Positions 10,157-22,169 of a stretch of DNA of 64,000 nt are shown here, in pieces. Positions within the stretch are counted from its first letter, which is position 1. Every line of letters starts with the position of its first letter. Position numbers and translations under genes: made by a program. This stretch comes from Tausonia pullulans. Taxonomy: Eukaryota > Basidiomycota > Tremellomycetes > Cystofilobasidiales > Mrakiaceae. The stretch is from the NCBI GenBank assembly GCA_951802195.1, contig OX637628.1, forward strand, positions 868,001-932,000, given 5' to 3'. The notes beneath the pieces are model-generated. The model saw only the letters and a program-made list of their open reading frames with translations, searched no databases and was not told where the DNA came from.

Positions 10157-13100
10157 TCACTCCTTCGCAGCCTCTCTCTTGAGCGTCCCAGACCGACCCA
10201 ACGGCAACCGCTGCAGCCAGCTGCCTCTGTTGCCCGTGCCACCCGAACTCTCCGTCGCCTCCTGCTGCCGCCCGTCCTCCTTGCGATCCTCCGCCGACGG
10301 TCGCCCAGTCCCTTGTTCCTCCATCTCTTCAGGGGACCACATCCTCTCCGACTCAGGACTCGACGTCACCTCCCGCTCGTCCGCGTCGTTGCCTCCCGTC
10401 CGTGATCGGCCGTCTGCTGCCTTGATCGTCGACGACCGCCGAGGCTCAGGCCTCCGAATCGTCTTGGAGCTAGCGTCCCGACCATGAGAGGATACCGTCC
10501 GCTCCGAATCGTCCCGGGTATGCGACAGCGACGATGGGTACCGAGGACCACGCTCGTACAGTTGAGGTGGCGCTTGTGGCCCCACGCTCGCGGCGGCGGC
10601 GATGGAGGACAGGTTCGAGGGGTGCAACCACGATTGGGAAACGAGCGAGAGATGGCGAGAGTCGAACTGCTTGTCCGATGCTTGCTGCTGCGGGTGCAGT
10701 GACGAGTCCGAGTTGGCGGACGGCTGTTGAGGCCGTGAAGACTCGAGGGCTGCAACGAGACGCTGTCCGAGTGGTCGCCGAGACAGCTCCTCCTCAGCGA
10801 GCCAGGGTAGAAAGCCTTCTGGAAGATCACGAAGCGAGCGCCGAGGCCGGGAGGCATACCGGAGCGGCCGAGTAGAAGAGAAGGAGGACCGCGACGACGG
10901 GCGAGGGATCTCGTTGACAAGGGAGGGCGACATCAACGGGCCAACTGCAGCGGAATCGGCGAGGGAAGGGGGCTCATTCTCCATGGTGTTGGCCCGTAGA
11001 AGAATGAAGGCAGCACCCGGGGGAGGGGTGGCGACGAGGAGATCGACGTCCGATGGGAGCGAGAAGGGCAGCATGAAGCGCGAGTCGAGGAGCTCGCCCA
11101 TGCACTCCGGCGCCGTTGGCGGTGTGTATTCCCCCAGAGCGACGTTCGGGTCGAAGAGCGAATCAATATCCGTTGCCGGCTCGAGTGACGACGGTTTCTG
11201 AGATCCGTCCGGTCCAGGGTGCGGCGGCGGGCTCGATCCAGGGTAGCCCGGGTTGGTCGGGTGTCCGTACGTCTCTTGACGAAGCCTTTCCTTCTCCGAA
11301 ACGAGTCGTCGTCGGTCCCAATCCCGCTGAAGCTGGGAAAGATACTGGGAGCACTCCTCGGACATCTTCGCCTCCGAGACTTCGTATCGGTAGTCGCGCG
11401 TCGCCCGGCGCATCTGGAGCGGATTGAGACTTCGGAGTGACTGGACCATGACGATGAGATCGTCAAAGTCATTCAGTGCCGAGCAGGTCTGGAGCCACTG
11501 CAGCAGCTGATTTACAGCCTCAAGATGTCGCGTCGCCGTCTTGACAGGCAGGCCACTGATAGAGGTGAGAGTGAATGTCAACCAGAGGTTTGTAATAGGG
11601 CCGCTCTTACTGAGAAGAGTCCGCTCACCTGTCGCGAACCCAGTCTTCAAGCGCGGTGAGGTTCATTCGGATCTGGATGGCCTTGCTTCGGCAGAGGTAC
11701 TTCTTGCGCGTGAGGATCCGGTTGAAGGCCTCGCATCCGACCCAGTAATAGACTTGAGAGAAGACCTGGCAGGTGATCGCCGGGTTGACTTCGTAGAGCT
11801 GCAGGATTGCCAGGACCGATGAGAGGAAGGTGGTGATCTTCCTTGGCGTCATAGCTGCCGGACCTCGTGAGTCGGCCGCTGAGTGTGAGGACTCCTTAAT
11901 GGGTGTGCTAGGCATGGATCCCGAGAAGGAGAACGACCGAAGGTCGCCCATCGACATCGGCCGTCGACTGGAGCCTATGTCGATGACGCTTGACCGGGTC
12001 TCGCGGACGCTGCCGTAAACTTCCCTGGCCGCTGCGTCCAAGTCAACGCTCGACCGAGGATTTGAAGCGGCGGCAAAGACGTCCCGAGCCTTGGGGACCA
12101 TCCGGGCTGCCGCTTTCTTGGCCGCCGTGCTGCGGCCGGTGAGGGAGCGCAAAAAATTCCACTCCCCCTCGAATGCCACGTCGGCAAACTCTTCCGACAT
12201 CGGCTCAAAGTCAAGGAGTGCGGCGTCGAGGACCTCGTCAATCCGGCGCTCAACGACCCGAATGACAAAGACATGGATCGCGTTGATAAGTTCCTGGTAG
12301 GAGGGGAAGGAGTATTGTGAGTCTTGATGGATAATCTCAGACAAGGTTAGAACGAGGAGACCAGCGTCGTACCTCAATCATGACAAGAAGATTCATATCG
12401 TGGCAAGCTTCCTCGAGAGCGGCGTCCGAGCGAAGCAGATGGAGAAGGAGGGTTGAGTTGTACATCCAGAACGCCAGGCTTGTCAGGTCCTCGACGTTGT
12501 CCTAGATATTGATAGGTCAGGACTGCACTTCGAGGCGTGATAAGCCAGAAAAGCGACTCACATAGATCTGTATCTCAATCCGGTCGACGGCGCCGACGAT
12601 GAGCTCCTCGAGCCAATCCACGTCGCATCGGTAGAGCGCAAAGCGCGCGTAGAGGTAGAGGCTGTTGGCTGGGGCCGCTCTCCACGATCTTGGGTGGGCA
12701 TGGGGAGGGTAGGACGAGATGATGGCGTCGAGTGTCGAAGGAAGGGCCGGGAGCGAGAAGACGAGGAATGTATGGTACGGGGGTGAGGCCTTCAGGAGTA
12801 GGAGTTTTGTTGTCAGAATGACTCGGTGATTCAGATTCCAATGAAACTCACATGGAGGTCGTAAAAATCGTCATCGTCGTCATCACCGTCCTCGGACGCC
12901 TCCGACGCAGAGTCCGAGAATCTCTCTCCTTCGGATGAGTCCCAGCCACTATCGACACGTGCAAGGCCGCCCTTGCTCCGGCCCTCACGCTTCTTCCTCC
13001 GAAGCTTCTCCTCCTCAAGGTCAACTTCCTCGTCATCCCAGATCCGGTGAAGAAGCCGCGAGGCAGGTACAGACGCCGTCTCGGCCACCTCCCGTAGTAG

Positions 13101-14233
13101 GCGGTCTTTCTCTTGCCGCAAAAGTTCTCTCCGTCGCTGGCGATGAGCGAGCTGAGCACGGGCGATGGAGGCTGAGGCTGAGTGAGGATGAAAGTCGCGG
13201 CGTTGAGCAATGGCCGAGGATGCCAGTGGGAGCGGAGTCGAGGCGCGGGTGGCGGGGTCAGTCGGCGATGTGCCTGAGGCCATCGCCGACGTGAGAAGCG
13301 TGATTTGGGCAGTATGAGAGGCGAGATCGAGGATGACATCCCTTTGAGTGGTTCGCTGAAAATCAGTGTCTGGCTGTCTCATTCGACGGTGGTGAGATAG
13401 ACGCACAGTGGAGTGAGGCCCTTGGCCGTCATGGCGTGGGGGTTCGCACCAGCGGTGAGCAGGAAAGAGATGAGCGGAGGTGTCGAGAGGAGAGCGGCAT
13501 GGTGGAGTGGACTCCAGCCGGCTGAGTTGTGACCATGAATGGGTTTAGCAACTATCAAGCCTTTCTGGATAAGAGGGCAAAGGATAATGAAGGAGGCGAG
13601 CCAAGCACTAACCAGAGTCACGTCCGTCGAGACCAACTCTCCGAACGAGGAGCCTGACGCATTCCTCCCGTTCCACCCGGCCACACGACCCCATAATGGC
13701 TATCGAAACGAGGTCGGAACCCTCTTCGTCCTCAAGATCCCAGGGGAGCAGGTGTGCCTGGAGGGGCAGGCGCGTAATCGTGCACGTCCGCGGCGAGCGT
13801 CAGTCCGTCGTCGTCGTTCGTGTGAGCGGCATTGCGCCTGGTCCAACGCACCACATCGCCTTCAAACGACATGAGAAAGCTGATTAGTGCCAGATCGGCT
13901 TGCTGGGCGCCGACCTGGAGTGCGTGGGCGAGGACGGGCCGGAGATCGTGTGGGGGCAGGTCGAGGTGGGGGAGAATGGTCTCCGGCGTTGGCTGAAGCG
14001 GCAGCGGAGGTCTGATGAACAGCGAGACAGGCGTGAATCGACGAGGGAGACGAGCGAGTCAGGAACATCGCCTTGGCAGGAAACTTGAGAGCATTTCGTG
14101 CCCTGCAGCGAACGACTCACGCGGTAATGGAATACGCCATTGACGTCGAACCGCTGGGGGCCGATGCGAGCACCGATGTGTCGGCGGTCGGGGCAACGGC
14201 CGGCCGAGAGGTGTCTGAGGCAGAGTCGTTCAT
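10157..14233 (-). CDS. Ankyrin-repeat plus Dilute (DIL) domain protein
   Basis: Nine exons (14233-14121, 14011-13852, 13757-13613, 13551-13403, 13355-12852, 12789-12562, 12501-12373, 12293-11629, 11555-10157) join to 1163 residues. The start MNDSASDTS was picked because it is the only frame that splices in phase into the next exon. N-terminal ankyrin-like helices include GWSPLHHAALLST and AGANPHAMTAKGLTPL. A charged linker with an acidic run (EDGDDDDDDFYDL) follows. The DIL fold comes next: LTSLAFWMYNSTLLLHLLR, ELINAIHVFVIRVV, VNPAITCQVFSQVYYWVG and LEDWVRDSGLPVK. The last 350 residues are disordered and Ser/Arg/Pro-rich. DIL is the cargo-binding fold of class V myosins. Here no motor is present, matching the fungal ankyrin-DIL family of poorly known function, probably linked to vesicle traffic or polarity (inference). 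Confidence 0.85.
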
Positions 14234-14731
14234 TGCCTGATTGTGAGAAGCTGCCGGGCCGACGAGCAAGGCGAGAAGAACAGGAAGAGCAAGCTGTCAA
14301 GCTAGGGGTAGTTGTCGTCGGTCGGCGTCACGCGAAAGGTCCAAGGCGAGAAGACGTGAGAGACGACGGCTTTGCGAGTCTGGCCCGGCCAGCCGTGCTG
14401 GGTCGAAGGTAAGGTGTGCTAGGGCGTGAGTCGAAAAATAGCACCGGGGATCGGGGTAGACTGGGCTGCCGGCAGTGATGGTTGAGAAGGCTTGAGGAGA
14501 GCGTCACCCGAGGAGTGCCCTTGATGGGACGAGGTCCGAGCGAGGCAAGGACGCGCGTGCTTTCCCACGCGCTCTAGCGGTCAGCTGCCGGCTCCTGGAC
14601 ATCTCCCTTCACAAGGTTTTGAGCAATCGAGAAACCTATCGTCCATGTATCTGGCATCTGATCCATTTAGCATCAACGTGCGCGCGCAGTTCATCGCATC
14701 ATGTCGTCGTCGCTAATCACAAGCCATCCTC
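14234..14731. other. Intergenic spacer, ankyrin-DIL promoter side
   Basis: This is upstream of the ankyrin-DIL start and downstream of the TRP channel stop. No gene or repeat is seen. Short frames over 14300-14412 are arginine-rich shadows. Confidence 0.5.
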
Positions 14732-17700
14732 CTAGTCACTGAGCGCATTCTCACTCCATCGAATGTCGCTCTCCCCGCTCCCAGAGCCCTGCTCCGCGGG
14801 CGAGTCCACTCTACCCGTCTGACGGACGATCCGTTCGAGCAGCTTCGTCATGTTCTCCAGCTTCTTCTCGACCTCCCTCAACCGTCTGTCCCGGCCGTCT
14901 TCCTCCTGCGGATCCTCCGCCCGCGCCAGGACGTCGCTCGCGTGCCCAATCGCATCGTCCTCCCTCTTCGCATTCCGGTCCGCCTGCTCCCGCGTCAGCG
15001 GGACACGCTCCTCGGGTATGGGCGACGTCGTCTGCTGCGCTGAGTAGGCCGAGAAAGGAGGGTTGATGAGGCTTGCTGCCCGCCGATGGCCGCCGAATGG
15101 GTCGTGGCTCGAGACGGAGAAGCTCCGCCGGATGCCACCCGTGGTGGAACCGACCTTGCCAATGAACTGAGATTGAGGAAAGGATGGTGCGATGAACAGC
15201 CTAGCCAGCGGGGAGGGCTGGACTCGCTGGGCGTCGAAGGAGGCTCGCCGAGCTCGCGATGGCGGGACAGTGATGGAGGAAGGAGAGGAAGGAAAGGTCA
15301 CACGAGGCTGTCGGGGCGCCGCTGGAGGCTGTGCCTCGTTGTCGATCGAAGTTAAAGCAGGATGTGGTGGAGAGGGAGCCGCTGGTTCAGAGGTGCTCGG
15401 TGGCGCCGAGGTTTGGGCGATAACCGGGCTGCGCGGCTGGAAGGCCGATTCGTCCCAGCCATCATCCGACAGGTCGGTATCGTCCTCATCCCAAAGACCC
15501 CGCTGACCGCCCATCTCCTCCTTTGGGTGGGAGGGTAGGGGAAGAGGGGCGAAACAAAAGTCAGGAACTTTGCTTGTTATTAGGCGGCGGATGAGAGCGG
15601 CTGGACCAACCTCGATCTCGAAAACTTGCTCAATCTCGCCGGCAGATCCAACCAGGCCCTCGACAAGAGCTAGAAAGTGGACATAGCCCAATCAGTGATA
15701 GATCTGGGCGTCCCACAACGCGGAGAGTGCACACACGGAAGCTTCGCGGTAGCTGTGCGAACACGGCGTCTATTCCGGAGTTCAAGGTCTCGTAGAGCCT
15801 CGAGTGCTGGAACACTTGGCGCTCATACAGCCTGCAGAATAAATATAAGCGTCAGTCGGACGTCCTGCAGGCCAGGTACAAGAGACGGGCAGTGACGAGA
15901 TGGTAAGGAGAATTGGGAAAGCGGATGCGCGAATCATCTACGTTATTAAGTCAGTCTCGGAACGATCAGAAGACACCAGATGCTTTGCAACTCACTGCGA
16001 CGTTGAGCTCTGCCAGACATGAGCGAAATTAGTCGTGCTCGGACTATCATGGACAGTAGCAGGTTCACTCACTATGGAACCAGCGAGGAGTGAGAATGTA
16101 TTTCGCCGGGAACATAATGCAGACAGCCAGAAGGTTGAAGGGCGCCTGGTACGAGAAGACAGCGTCGCTGTTTCCATCAAAGATCTGTATCAACAAAGGC
16201 GCGAGACTCAGGAGGTTTCAAAAGCTAGACCAACCTCTTCGCTCCTTCGATCGTCGAAACTGCTTTCCGGAACATGGCCTCCTGACCCGCATCGGTAGAG
16301 ATGTCCGCGAAGGTCTTGGAGAGGATCGAAATGAGGACGGTGATGGCGAGCGTATTGGACAATGAGGCGTAGATGACACTGAAGACAACGTGGAATCGGC
16401 GCCTTGCAGACAGAGACTAAGTAACAGGGAACGTCTTACATGAGAATGGGCCCAAAGACCGGATGGAAGTTCGTGGCCTCGTTGAATCCACTGGCATCGA
16501 GCCCGAACCAGACTATGGGATGAGAGGAGCGCTTCAGCAAGGGAAACGACGATTATCGAAGTTTAGGAGACGCACTGTCAAGCATCCACCAGATCTGCAG
16601 AAAACAGGGAGGAGATATATCAGTCGATTTTTATTGTTATTTTAACTCGAAGCAGCAATGCAAAGGGAACTCACGATGGTGCCAATCGAGAAGCTGACCA
16701 ACATCCAGGGGTCAGCCGAAATGTCACAGTCACCAAAGAAGGCGCACATAGACTCTCACTTCCTGTCCGACATGTTGTTGTCCTTGGCCAGAGTCCAGAG
16801 TGCGTAAGCGAAGCTGACGCACAGGCGAAAGAGGGTCAGCGAAAGCAAGGCACCACTGTCATAATGGCGGGCATACCCGAGGAAGCAGAAGGTGGCAATA
16901 CCCTGGAATGTTTGTAGGAGATCAGCATAAACCAATGCGAGAGAAATAGTTGTGGAAAGACCATGAGGATAGAAAACTCGATGATCATGCTTCGTAGAGC
17001 GAGAATCATGAGGTTGTCCGAGAGGGTGACAAAGGCGAAACTGCAAACGAGGCTTCAGCTAGCGCTTATTATTAACATCAGCCTCTTGACTCACCGAGGG
17101 AACATCAAGCATGCGCCAACGGCGAGGATGTCGTTACCGAGGCTGGCCGCCCAGTCGTTGTAGCCGCCGAACCACATTGAGAGCCCATAGAAGCGAAGTA
17201 CAATGTAAAGGAGATAGATGAGGACCTGGAGGCAAGCCATGGCTTTAGTCCGAGCTCAAGAAGAATTATACAAAGCGCGGAGCGTACAAAGACAAGGTCG
17301 AAGCCGTTCCACAGGTTGGCCGAATAGACTTTGAGCCGCAAGTGCCGGTTCCTTGTCAGCTGTAGTCACCAAGTTCTTCGGCGCGGGTTTTCAAATCACC
17401 CTGCATGCCGTGCTCCTGCATAGCTGCGACCTTGTCAAGCGTGAACCCTAGTGAAGGAAAAGATCAGGTCAATCAAGACGGTGATCAAGACACCGTGAAG
17501 GAGAGCAAGGGGAGGTCGAACCCGCCGCATAGACGATGAAGATCCACTCGCTGAGGACGATGTGGTCTCGCGCCGAGCGCTCGAGAGCGATAACGTAGAG
17601 GACGAAGAGAAGCAAGAAATTAAAGTACTCTAAAGAGCGCGAGAGTCAGCTGGAGTTCCCATGGGTATCTGAGACCGTCAACCTCTCACCAAGTACCGCT

Positions 17701-19366
17701 CGGACGCGTGGGACTTTGAGCCTAAGTAGAAGATTGGAGTGACATGCACTTCAGCAGACGACTCTCTCCGGAGGCCCCCTGTGGATACAACGGACCGGTA
17801 ATGGTCGAGGAGCGGAGCAAGGTGGGGGTTGTAGATGTGGGTCGGCTTGCGCTTGTAGTTCTGCTCGCATATGCCTCGATCAGTCTGAAAGAGCGCCGCT
17901 CCAATGAAAATGCCTCCAAACTCACATCCGCAATGATGGCATGGGAATTGGAAGCCGAATAGACAACCCGACCAGACCAAACCCCATCGATGACCTTTTG
18001 ACACGAGGCGCTCTTGATGAAGCGCTTGGACTTGGAGATGATAGCCATCTGACGGGAGATTACCAGGGTGAGCGCTCTCCAAGAGCTCCAAAGGAGTCGA
18101 CAGCTTACCTCGAGGGCATTTCCCACCCGCTCTGTTGCAAGGCAGGCCAAGGAAGGACGTACAGTTAGCCTCGTCCGTATCCGATCGAGACTCGCATCTG
18201 ATATGAACCTTCGTCGTCGCCGTCTTGCTCTTCGACGCGCTGTTTTACCTCATCCGACGCGCCCTGATAGAGGTCCCAAGGCGTCAAGAGGACGCTAGCA
18301 AGCTCAATTGTCCTTTCCGACCAAGAGCGGAAGAGGCGGATGCTAAGCAGCTCGCACAAGGCGGCTCGCGCCTGAGAGAGGGAGGCGAGGGCGAGAGAAC
18401 TATTGGCGATCCGAATGAATTGAACGCTAAGGGAAGTCGTGTGAGCCGCCGTTCAGTGTGTTTTCAGAGGTGGGTTGACACATCTCACCGATTGAGGAGG
18501 AGACAGAAGACTGGCGGTGTGATGAAAGGAGGGTCAGCATAAAATAGAGTCGAGCGAACGCGCAGTGGAAAAAGTCACCAGTGGCATGGTTTCTGAACGC
18601 CTCGTACTCTGAAAGGCAGAAAAAGGAGTGAGATGCAAGTCCGATGCAGCACGAGAATGACCATTAATAAAATGGACGTACTGTCGGTCAGAGGTCTCAC
18701 TACGGTGTATCTGCAGCAGAGAGAGCGAGAGCGCGCGGATCAGGATCGAAGGCGGGGAGGCACCGGCGGATCTTGACCCATTCCATAGATCGTGCAAGGT
18801 CCAACGGTGCGTATGAGTCGCCCTTCCTTCTTCCTTGTAGGACCAAACCTTTGGAAGGGAAGGCCGTTCCGGGAAGCGCTCGGACCACACGACTCCGCTT
18901 CCTCCCTTGCTCTCTCCGACGCGTTATAGTCCAGAGGGCACCAAGCAAGCAGGATCATGACAGAAAGTACTGACGTCGTATCGGGCGAGTGGAGCTGTTC
19001 CCATGTGAGCGGCGTATCTGGCGGAAAGGGACAGCTTGAGTCGAAGAGAAGGGAAAGGGAGGTAAGCGAGGGAGCCTAGGGCAGACCGACCGATGTGAAG
19101 CTAACGAAGAAGAGTATGGCGTGAGTACCGGGTTTCCCGACTGAATGAAGACTCTCAGACACGTACGATAATGTCCCGCCGGATTTCGTGGATTAGCGGG
19201 TCTGAAGGATGAGGGTAGAGGGAAGGGCGTTCGTTGATCAGCCCGCCCCCATTTCGCGCCCGAGCCGCAAGCATGACTGACAGACGGATGTCTTTGCGAG
19301 AACGTCGGAGGAAGGACCCAGTAAGGGAACCCGTTCCTCTGCATCCGTCGATCGAGCCGTGGCCAT
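14732..19366 (-). CDS. YVC1: TRP-family (TRPY/Yvc1-like) cation channel
   Basis: This is a fungal TRP channel of the Yvc1 class, which releases Ca2+ from the vacuole under osmotic stress. The protein starts MATARSTDAEERVPLLG. A cytosolic helical domain follows, with YPLIHEIRRDIILHI, DTPLTWEQL, TVVRPLTDKYEAFRNHA, NRVQFIRIAN and NALEMAIISKSKRFI. Many hydrophobic segments lie between about 17650 and 16400, including EYFNFLLLFVLYVIALERS and LIYLLYIVLRFYG. The pore-side sequence is IWWMLD-IWFGLDASGF-NEATNFHPVFGPILM near 16594-16438. The C-terminal tail carries the acidic cluster WDEDDTDLSDDGWDE near 15500-15440, comparable to the Asp cluster tied to Ca2+ activation in yeast TRPY1. At least 20 introns are present. 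The N-terminal exons were resolved (19366-19282, 19201-19167, 19100-19091, 19017-18975, 18710-18682, 18608-18579, 18510-18489), but several later edges were not. Confidence 0.85.
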
Positions 19367-19870
19367 ACTGAGAAAGTGTGTCAACGAGCAAGGGTGGTAG
19401 TTGACGGGGGCTCGCGGTCTCCTCCGGGAGGCGCCCTTCACGTCACTCTCGTTCCAGCCTTCCGTCGCCAAGGCGATATTGCGACTGTGTTCTTTGTCCC
19501 GAGATCCAGCATGTTGGTTTTAAGTTATCATTTCAAACATATTGACGCGTTCTCTGTGTGCCCGATCGTCAGGTCATGAGCGAGGGGTGTGCCCGCGTAC
19601 ATCATCTTATTTGGTCTCTGCGACACCTCCCTTGTCACCATCGTCCTGGGATGGCTAGCCACCTACATCCTCTACTGGTATGGCCCACAGCTGTTATATG
19701 CGTGAGTATAACGACTACGAAGCAAGCGCAACTCATCGCTCGAGTGAGCGCACACCATGACCAGTCGAGTGGGTGTGGCGCCTCCTGAGATCATGCCTTG
19801 TAACGCATCAATCTCGTCAGTACCTCTCGGTTTTAGACGACAGTCCGCCGCTAGTGCAAGCACGAAGGCT
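19367..19870. other. TRP-channel upstream region
   Basis: About 500 bases between the channel start and the stop of the next minus-strand gene. It presumably contains the channel promoter. No other feature is seen. Confidence 0.45.
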
Positions 19871-21827
19871 TCAGACAGAATCAAGTTGGCCGATCCGCTC
19901 TTCCAGGGACAGCCTCGGCTGCTTCTCGAGGCGTGCCAGCAGACGAGCCGCGGATGCTGTTGATGCTGGTTCTGGGTCCCCTGCAGTCGACAGAGGCTGC
20001 AAGCAAATATGAGGAGTAGATTCTCAGCTCGCCAGACCAGGTGATAGATGGGCCAATGAGCTGGAGACGTACAGGCACGGGCATCCAGTTGATTGCATAC
20101 GCAACATCACCGTCGTCCCCAACTCTCGCTCTTGCACGCTTCGACTCCTTCCGCTCCTGGAGCAGCCTCCTCTCAGCCTCCTCCGCCCTCGCTCGCCACT
20201 CTGCCGTCAACGCCGATTCCCTCGGCTTCTTCGCAACATCCTCCGATGGCGGGCGCTCCATCTCCACGTCTCCCTCTTCTCCCCCTTGGTCGACATTCGT
20301 CCGGCCCTGCACTGCCCTCGCCTGAGCCAGAGCGAGCCGTTCCGGGATGGAGCGGTTGAGCTCGGCGAGGGTATCCAGGTGGGAAATGAGGACTTGGGCG
20401 AGATCCAGCAGGAGGGTCTTGGTCGATCGATGGATCGGAGGACCGCTGCCGGTCTGTTTGGTGTGGAGAGAGCCGTAGGGTCAAGCTACAGCCCGGCTGC
20501 ATCGCCGTCTTCTCAACTACTCACCGCCGACGAAGGGACCAGCCCGTCTCTGTCCTCATCCCTGGCTCCGCCTGTCGTCCGATGAGGCCGTCGAAGCAAC
20601 CCCTCCATCGTGCCGCTCGAAGGATCCAGTGCCTCCTTCACATCCTCCTCGAGCCCCGCACCCCCCACCAGGACTTCCTCGTACTCTACCACGAGGTCCC
20701 TCCATCGACTCTGCTCAATCTCGAGCGCGCGTTCGAGCGCATCCAAGGGTTCTCGCTCATCGGTGGTCGCGGTTCCTGCTGGGGACGGATCGGTCTGCGA
20801 ACGTGTGAGGGCCAGTTCGTCACAAACTGAGGGGGAGGAAAGGGGGGGGGGGGAGAGAGAGGGGTGGGAGGGGGCAGTTTAAACGTACGACCAACCTTGT
20901 GGATGAGGATCCGCTCCCATCGGCGTTCCTTGTCACGCGTCGTGGCGTGGAGAGAGGCGCGCACCTTGGCGGAGGTTTCGAGGAGGGAAGTGAGGGTCTA
21001 GAAACAGGCCGATGAGGTCAGCGATGGCGAGGGAAGTGACTGACAGAACAGAGACGCTGCTCACGTTCATGGCCGATGTGGGGCTGGTTTCCGTGTTGGA
21101 TGGTCGTGGTGGGTCTGGAGAGGGCAGAGGAAGGACAACGTCAGTCGCGTCCTTCGGTCTGACGCGACAGGAGACCGTAGGAGGCCGACTCACCGTCGAC
21201 TGTCCGTGGAGAAGCTCGCTCGACGAGGACCGTAGCTGCCAACGCAACGAGAAGCTTCTCGTATCTCGAATGCAAACGGGCGCCCATCCATCCCGTCAGC
21301 TAACGATCGCATCGGACCCCTCCGCCTCTATCGCCTCCTGAGCATCAATCTCACCTCGCTCCTTGAGGATCCTCCAGATCGCTCTTCCGCACCGCCACAT
21401 CCCTCCAGAGGTCCCCCAGCGTCTTCGACTCAGCGGTACCCGTGGATGCCTGCATAAGAGCGCGTCTCTGCACTTCCTTGAGGTACCCAACAGCTCGAGC
21501 GACGAACGCCGCGTGCTCTGCCGTCGTTGGCAGTGGTGGGGGATCCTCAGGAGGGTCAGTTGGCCGAGCTGCAGTTGCGGCTGCACCTCCGGGGGCAGGT
21601 AGGATGGGTCCGAGGAGTCCACAGAGGAGAGGGAGGTGGTGGTCTCGGAAGGCGAGGCGGGCGCGCGTCGGGGCCGTTGGGTAGAATGGGAGAGTGTTGG
21701 ACGGCGAGGCGAGCGTAGAGGCGGGGGGCCGCGGGAGGGCGAGGAGCTGGAGTTGGCTTGCGAAGAGGGTTGCGTAGGATAGGGTTGGCCCTGGCGGAGG
21801 GGGAGGAGCGGAGGCTTGAGACGGCAT
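19871..21827 (-). CDS. HAUS6-like augmin subunit (HAUS6 N-terminal domain plus coiled coil)
   Basis: This is probably a subunit of the augmin/HAUS complex, which recruits gamma-tubulin to existing spindle microtubules. The key block spans an intron: LWRDVAVRKSDLEDPQGA then RYEKLLVALAATVL. It follows the HAUS6_N pattern (VVVR.S.L.D..G.RFE.LL..LS..VL) that I recall from fungal homologues. The joint is in phase if an acceptor ending cattcgag is used. Downstream are helices with coiled-coil character, KVRASLHATTRDKERRWER, ALERALEIEQSRWRDLVVEY and EWRARAEEAERRLLQERKES, then a last exon ending RIGQLDSV. The N-terminus is Pro-rich and starts MPSQASAPPPPPG at 21827. Length is roughly 500 residues. 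The assignment comes from one strong block, so an unrelated coiled-coil protein remains possible. Confidence 0.6.
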
Positions 21828-21831
21828 CGTT

Positions 21832-21852
21832 GGGGGGGGGGGGGGGGGGGGG
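21832..21852 (+). repeat. Homopolymer tract, 21 G (poly-C on the transcribed sense)
   Basis: A run of 21 consecutive G's lies 5-25 bases upstream of the HAUS6-like ATG. In mRNA sense it would be a C-tract in the 5' leader. The surrounding 21828-22169 spacer otherwise shows nothing. Confidence 0.9.
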
Positions 21853-22169
21853 AGGATGGTTGGCAGGAAGACCAGACGCGTCTGGCGTTTGAGGATAAGA
21901 TGACCCGCCGCTTGCCACACGCAAGGTTGAGTGAGCCGTGCACGAGGAGGGTGGGCTCTACTACCACCCTGGTACTTTCTTCTACCTTCTCCTTATTTTC
22001 TCTGGATGCTTCGTTCTTATGAAGCCAACTATGGATATGAGGTGCATGGAAGAGAAGAATATGAAGATCTGAGAAGCGGACGAGGATGGGCGTACAAACG
22101 GGAGAGGATCGATCGAAGCGAAGCGAATGAAAAGAAGCAGAGAACCCTGATGGAGAGAAACAGAGGACC

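Noticed and set aside
11975-12274. Second minus-strand frame overlapping the DIL exon
   Set aside because: It is out of phase with the spliced ankyrin-DIL model and has no conserved motif.
13407-13440. 29-nt intron (gtgcgt...gaatgag) in the ankyrin-DIL gene
   Set aside because: It is too short to splice. Using the gtctat donor four bases later gives a 47-nt intron that keeps the frame.
21296-21967. Alternative 223-codon frame over the HAUS6-like first exon
   Set aside because: It is Pro/Arg/Ser-rich and does not splice into the RYEKLLVAL exon. The chosen frame does.
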